Shown: positions 5,894 through 8,223 of the stretch, one piece after another
Position numbering within the stretch: the first letter of the stretch is position 1
Layout of the letters: each line of letters opens with the position of its first letter
The notes under the pieces: generated by a model
What the model was told of the DNA's origin: nothing
Databases searched by the model: none
The model's input: only the letters and a program-made list of their open reading frames with translations
From: Hyphomicrobiales bacterium
Lineage (GTDB): Bacteria > Pseudomonadota > Alphaproteobacteria > Rhizobiales > JAUVMS01
Assembly (NCBI GenBank): GCA_030600135.1
Contig: JAUVMS010000133.1
Span: forward strand, 1 to 8,223
DNA: 8,223 nt
Direction: 5' to 3'
Position numbers and translations under genes: made by a program

Positions 5894-6414
5894 ACAAGGC
5901 GCATTTGGTTTGTCTCGGACATATCTCGGGTGCCCACGGCATTCGTGGCGAGGTGCTGATCAAGTCCTACACGCAAGCGCCTGCAGACATCGCGACCTAT
6001 GGCGTGCTCCACGATGAGGAGAGCAAGCGGGCGTTCGAAATCATGTCCGCGCGCGTCAGCAAAAAGGGGGTAGTGGCCAGTATCCGGGGTATTACCGACC
6101 GCAACGCAGCCGAAGAGCTAAAGGGCGTGAGCCTCTACGTGCCGCGCGATGTGTTGCCGGAGAGCGCAAGCGGCGAGGACGATTGGTATCATTGCGACTT
6201 GATTGGGCTCGATGCCGTCCGTCCAGACGGCCAAACACTGGGACAAGTTGTGACCGTACAGGACTTCGGCGCCGGCGATCTCTTGGAAGTCAGACTCTTG
6301 GGACATCGGCGGACAGTGTTTGTACCGTTTACCAAGGATAACGTGCCGGACATCGATTTGGCGGGCGGGCGGCTCGTGGTCGATCCGCCGCCGGGTCTGC
6401 TCGATGAAGATTGA
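5890..6414 (+). CDS. rimM: Ribosome maturation factor RimM
   Basis: A 30S-associated assembly factor that binds the head region near S19 and helps 16S rRNA maturation. The 174-residue product has the RimM N-terminal beta-barrel with the signature GAHGIRGEV (14-22) and DRNAAEELKG (70-79), then a PRC-barrel with YHCDLIGLDA (100-109) and FVPFTKDNVPDID (144-156). Length is normal. The ATG at 5890 gives the expected MNKAHLVCLG opening; the frame is open back to a TTG at 5818, but that 24-residue extension is Cys-rich and unlike the family. No ribosome binding site is visible before 5890. It is cut off from rpsP by the antisense transporter, so it needs its own promoter in 5723-5889, where I found no good one. 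trmD and rplS, its usual partners, do not follow. Confidence 0.95.
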   Translation: MNKAHLVCLGHISGAHGIRGEVLIKSYTQAPADIATYGVLHDEESKRAFEIMSARVSKKGVVASIRGITDRNAAEELKGVSLYVPRDVLPESASGEDDWYHCDLIGLDAVRPDGQTLGQVVTVQDFGAGDLLEVRLLGHRRTVFVPFTKDNVPDIDLAGGRLVVDPPPGLLDED

Positions 6415-6507
6415 TCTGTGGCGGAATTCGCCAAGCCGATCGCTGCTCACCTGCGTAACAAGGCAACGCCGGGCGGAACTTGGCGTGCGACGTCGATGTT
6501 AAAAATG

Positions 6508-6537
6508 TTGTTCACTGACAAGGTTCTTACCGATAAT
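6508..6537 (+). promoter_or_regulatory. Weak candidate promoter for the adenylate cyclase
   Basis: GATAAT (6532-6537) matches the -10 consensus at five of six positions and lies in an AT-richer patch. The best -35 is the poor TTGTTC (6508-6513) with an 18-nt spacer. The rest of the 146-nt gap 6415-6560 holds a 45-codon frame (6418-6555) with no recognisable product and no clear terminator for rimM. Confidence 0.28.
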
Positions 6538-6560
6538 CGCATCCGCCGTTGTTGAAATGA

Positions 6561-7973
6561 ATGATACAATTGGCCCGTCGTTCATCTTTGGCGGAAGCGC
6601 CCATGCAGGAGACTGCGCCACGTTTGCCATTTCGCTTGCGCGAGCGCCTACGAGCGCTGCCGACGGTCAATTTGCGCGCGATTTGGCCGGAGCGATCGCG
6701 GTCCAGGTTGCGCCGGTGGCTAAGGGCCCGCCTATCGGACAAATGGCGCGACCGTATTGAATGGCTAGTTGCTGCCGGCACCGAGGGTTATCCGCGACCC
6801 GTACAACGCCGCCTCAGAATTCTCAACGTCATGTGCTACCTCATCGCGGTAGCCACGCTTGGATACGCCTTCCAGTACATTCTTATGGGCTATCAGACGT
6901 TCAAGCCGGTCATCTGGATTAACTTCGGACTTGTCGTCGTCGCCCTCGCAGTTCCACTCGCCCACCGGTTTAGCGAAATCGCAGGTGGGTTGATGATCGC
7001 TTTCGCCGAGTTTGCAGCGTTAACGGCCTTTACTGCCTATCTTGGACGTCCCGCCGGTATTCAATTGCAACTCATTGTCGGTGCCGCCGTGCCGTTCTTT
7101 ATTCTGGGCCTAGGTCGACCATGGCTCACGTTTTCGATCGTCGTTTTTAGCTTCGTGCTGCACTTGGTGGCTTGGTTCGGTTTTTCGCGCCATGATGCCA
7201 TCATCCCTGTCGATAGTGCGACGTTGGCCGGCATCTATGTGGGGGCGACGGTGACGACGTTCGTCCTGATCTCGGCGACGGTCTATTATGCGTTCCAATT
7301 GGCCGAACGTGCGCAGGAGGAAGCGGATTCGCTGCTCCGCAACATCCTGCCCGATAGTGTCGCCGAGCGCCTCAAGGATAATCCCGATGCCGGGATTGCT
7401 GACGGCTACGACGATGCAACGGTTTTGTTCGTCGATCTCGCCGGTTTCACCCCGCTTTCGCAAGAGCTTGGACCGCCTGAAACCGTGCGCTTGCTCAACA
7501 CAATCGTGACCGAATTTGACCATATTGCGCGTCGCCACGGGGTCGAGAAAATCAAGACCATCGGCGATGCCTATATGGCCGTTGCAGGTGTGCCCGAGGT
7601 GGTCGATGATCATGCAGAGCGCATTGCGCTCACGGCACTTGATATGCGAAAGGCCATTGCACGGTTCACGCGTGAGCTGGACGTCGACGTCAATGTGCGT
7701 ATCGGTCTTGCATCGGGCCCGCTCATGGCCGGGATCATCGGGATGTCCAAGTTTTCCTATGACATTTGGGGAAGCACGGTAAATCTCGCGGCACGCATGG
7801 AAAGCCATGGTGTGATCGGCAAGATCCAAGTGCCCAGCAATGTCAAGCAAAGGCTCGATGACGAGTTTCTTTTCGAGCGTCGCGGCATGGTCGAGGTCAA
7901 AGGTGTCGGTTGGCGCGAGACGTGGTTTCTCGAAGGCACAGCAGGCGATGATCCGCCGGACCAGCCAACGTGA
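6561..7973 (+). CDS. Membrane-bound class III adenylate cyclase
   Basis: An inner-membrane enzyme expected to make cAMP from ATP. Numbering from ATG 6561 (470 residues), an Arg-rich cytosolic N-terminus (15 Arg in 21-66) leads into about six membrane helices (roughly 88-110, 116-135, 140-160, 167-185, 188-206, 222-245). Next comes the transducer segment LLRNILPDSVAERL (258-271), then the cyclase domain. Metal-binding Asp292 (VDLAGF) and Asp336 (GDAYMA), adenine-selecting Lys332 and Asp401, and transition-state Asn408 and Arg412 (VNLAARM) are all present, at spacings like those I recall for mycobacterial Rv1625c. The Lys/Asp pair points to ATP rather than GTP. As a single catalytic domain it should work as a homodimer. 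ATG 6561 has no ribosome binding site; ATG 6603 has GGAAG 5 nt upstream and may be the true start (456 residues). The membrane anchor may sense a signal, unknown here. Confidence 0.92.
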   Translation: MIQLARRSSLAEAPMQETAPRLPFRLRERLRALPTVNLRAIWPERSRSRLRRWLRARLSDKWRDRIEWLVAAGTEGYPRPVQRRLRILNVMCYLIAVATLGYAFQYILMGYQTFKPVIWINFGLVVVALAVPLAHRFSEIAGGLMIAFAEFAALTAFTAYLGRPAGIQLQLIVGAAVPFFILGLGRPWLTFSIVVFSFVLHLVAWFGFSRHDAIIPVDSATLAGIYVGATVTTFVLISATVYYAFQLAERAQEEADSLLRNILPDSVAERLKDNPDAGIADGYDDATVLFVDLAGFTPLSQELGPPETVRLLNTIVTEFDHIARRHGVEKIKTIGDAYMAVAGVPEVVDDHAERIALTALDMRKAIARFTRELDVDVNVRIGLASGPLMAGIIGMSKFSYDIWGSTVNLAARMESHGVIGKIQVPSNVKQRLDDEFLFERRGMVEVKGVGWRETWFLEGTAGDDPPDQPT

Positions 7974-8015
7974 CGATCGATTGCTATTCCAGGCTCACCG
8001 AATGAGGATGATTGG

Positions 8016-8054
8016 ACCATGGCAAGCCGCCGCCGGGCCATGGTTTGTCCTTTT
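8016..8054 (+). terminator. Candidate terminator after the adenylate cyclase
   Basis: A perfect 8-bp stem, ACCATGGC (8016-8023) with GCCATGGT (8037-8044), has a 13-nt GC-rich loop and is followed by TTGTCCTTTT. It starts 43 nt after the cyclase stop. The large loop and interrupted T-tract make it a moderate candidate. Confidence 0.4.
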
Positions 8055-8055
8055 C

Positions 8056-8072
8056 AAACTAGAGGCTAGTTT
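8056..8072. other. Second hairpin: AAACTAG / CTAGTTT
   Basis: A perfect 7-bp inverted repeat, AAACTAG (8056-8062) with CTAGTTT (8066-8072) around AGG, starts 12 nt after the first stem. AT-rich in its outer part, it is symmetrical and could act on either strand; on the minus strand it is preceded by no visible gene. Its role is unknown. Confidence 0.35.
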
Positions 8073-8223
8073 CAGCCCAAGGATGGTCGTGTAGGGCCCC
8101 ACCCTGACTATCCGTAGACTGATTATTGTTTGAAGTACAGACCACCACATTTATGTGAGATCGAGGTTTGACATCTGTGTTTCCACAAACAAAGAACGAC
8201 GCCGACCGTCTGGGCCGTGATCC
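8073..8223. other. Non-coding end of the window, probable control region of the next gene
   Basis: No gene is visible. The stretch is AT-richer than the rest. It holds a small dyad CACAT-TT-ATGTG (8146-8157) and a perfect -35 hexamer TTGACA (8168-8173), but the -10 position 17 nt on (near AAAGAA, 8191) is a poor match. It may lead into a gene beyond 8223. Confidence 0.35.

Noticed and set aside
6418..6555. 45-codon frame between rimM and the cyclase as a remnant of trmD
   Set aside because: Its translation (VAEFAKPIAAHL...) shows none of the TrmD knot motifs, and it has no ribosome binding site.
8157..8190. CRP-like site near TGTGA / TGTG-CACA words after the cyclase
   Set aside because: TGTGTTTCCACA has a 4-nt rather than 8-nt gap between TGTG and CACA, and the TGTGA at 8154 has no TCACA partner at the right distance.

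Overview
This is a GC-rich (about 60% by eye) bacterial chromosomal window, most likely from an alphaproteobacterium, perhaps Rhodospirillales-like. The support is the ffh / rpsP / rimM neighbourhood, an Ffh whose G4 box reads TRVDGDGRGGAALSMR (a lineage-typical variant of TKxD) with a Gly/Leu/Pro-rich tail, and an S16 protein with a Lys/Glu/Ala-rich tail. No mobile element, CRISPR array, tRNA or rRNA was seen.

Layout. (1) 1-304: non-coding leader with a candidate promoter. (2) 305-1595: a two-gene unit, a homocysteine S-methyltransferase family gene (mmuM/BHMT-like) followed 28 nt later by a small NTF2-like (SnoaL/DUF4440-type) protein. (3) 1596-1869: a spacer with a strong two-part stem-loop ahead of ffh. 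(4) 1870-4800: ffh, two overlapping paralogous RimJ/RimL-type GNAT acetyltransferases, then rpsP, all on + and closely packed, so probably one transcript. (5) 4877-5722: a ten-helix EamA/DMT-family transporter on the opposite strand, splitting rpsP from rimM. (6) 5723-5889: divergent spacer with two short dyads and a possible 14-codon upstream ORF. (7) 5890-6414: rimM. (8) 6561-7973: a membrane-bound class III adenylate cyclase with every catalytic residue present. (9) 7974-8223: trailing non-coding DNA with hairpins and a consensus -35 hexamer, probably the control region of a gene beyond the window.

How the genes work together. Ffh (co-translational membrane targeting), S16 (30S assembly) and RimM (30S maturation, binds near S19) are the usual translation cluster, which in many proteobacteria continues rpsP-rimM-trmD-rplS. 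Here the cluster is remodelled. A tandem duplicated GNAT pair sits between ffh and rpsP, an antisense transporter gene separates rpsP from rimM, and trmD/rplS do not follow rimM; an adenylate cyclase does. The GNAT pair is the most interesting item: two copies about 42% identical without gaps, with overlapping reading frames, inside a ribosome-biogenesis operon. This invites, but does not prove, a role in modifying ribosomal or other translation proteins.

Nothing in the window amounts to a clear new multi-gene system. The other observations are local: start-codon revisions, structured leaders and small dyads.
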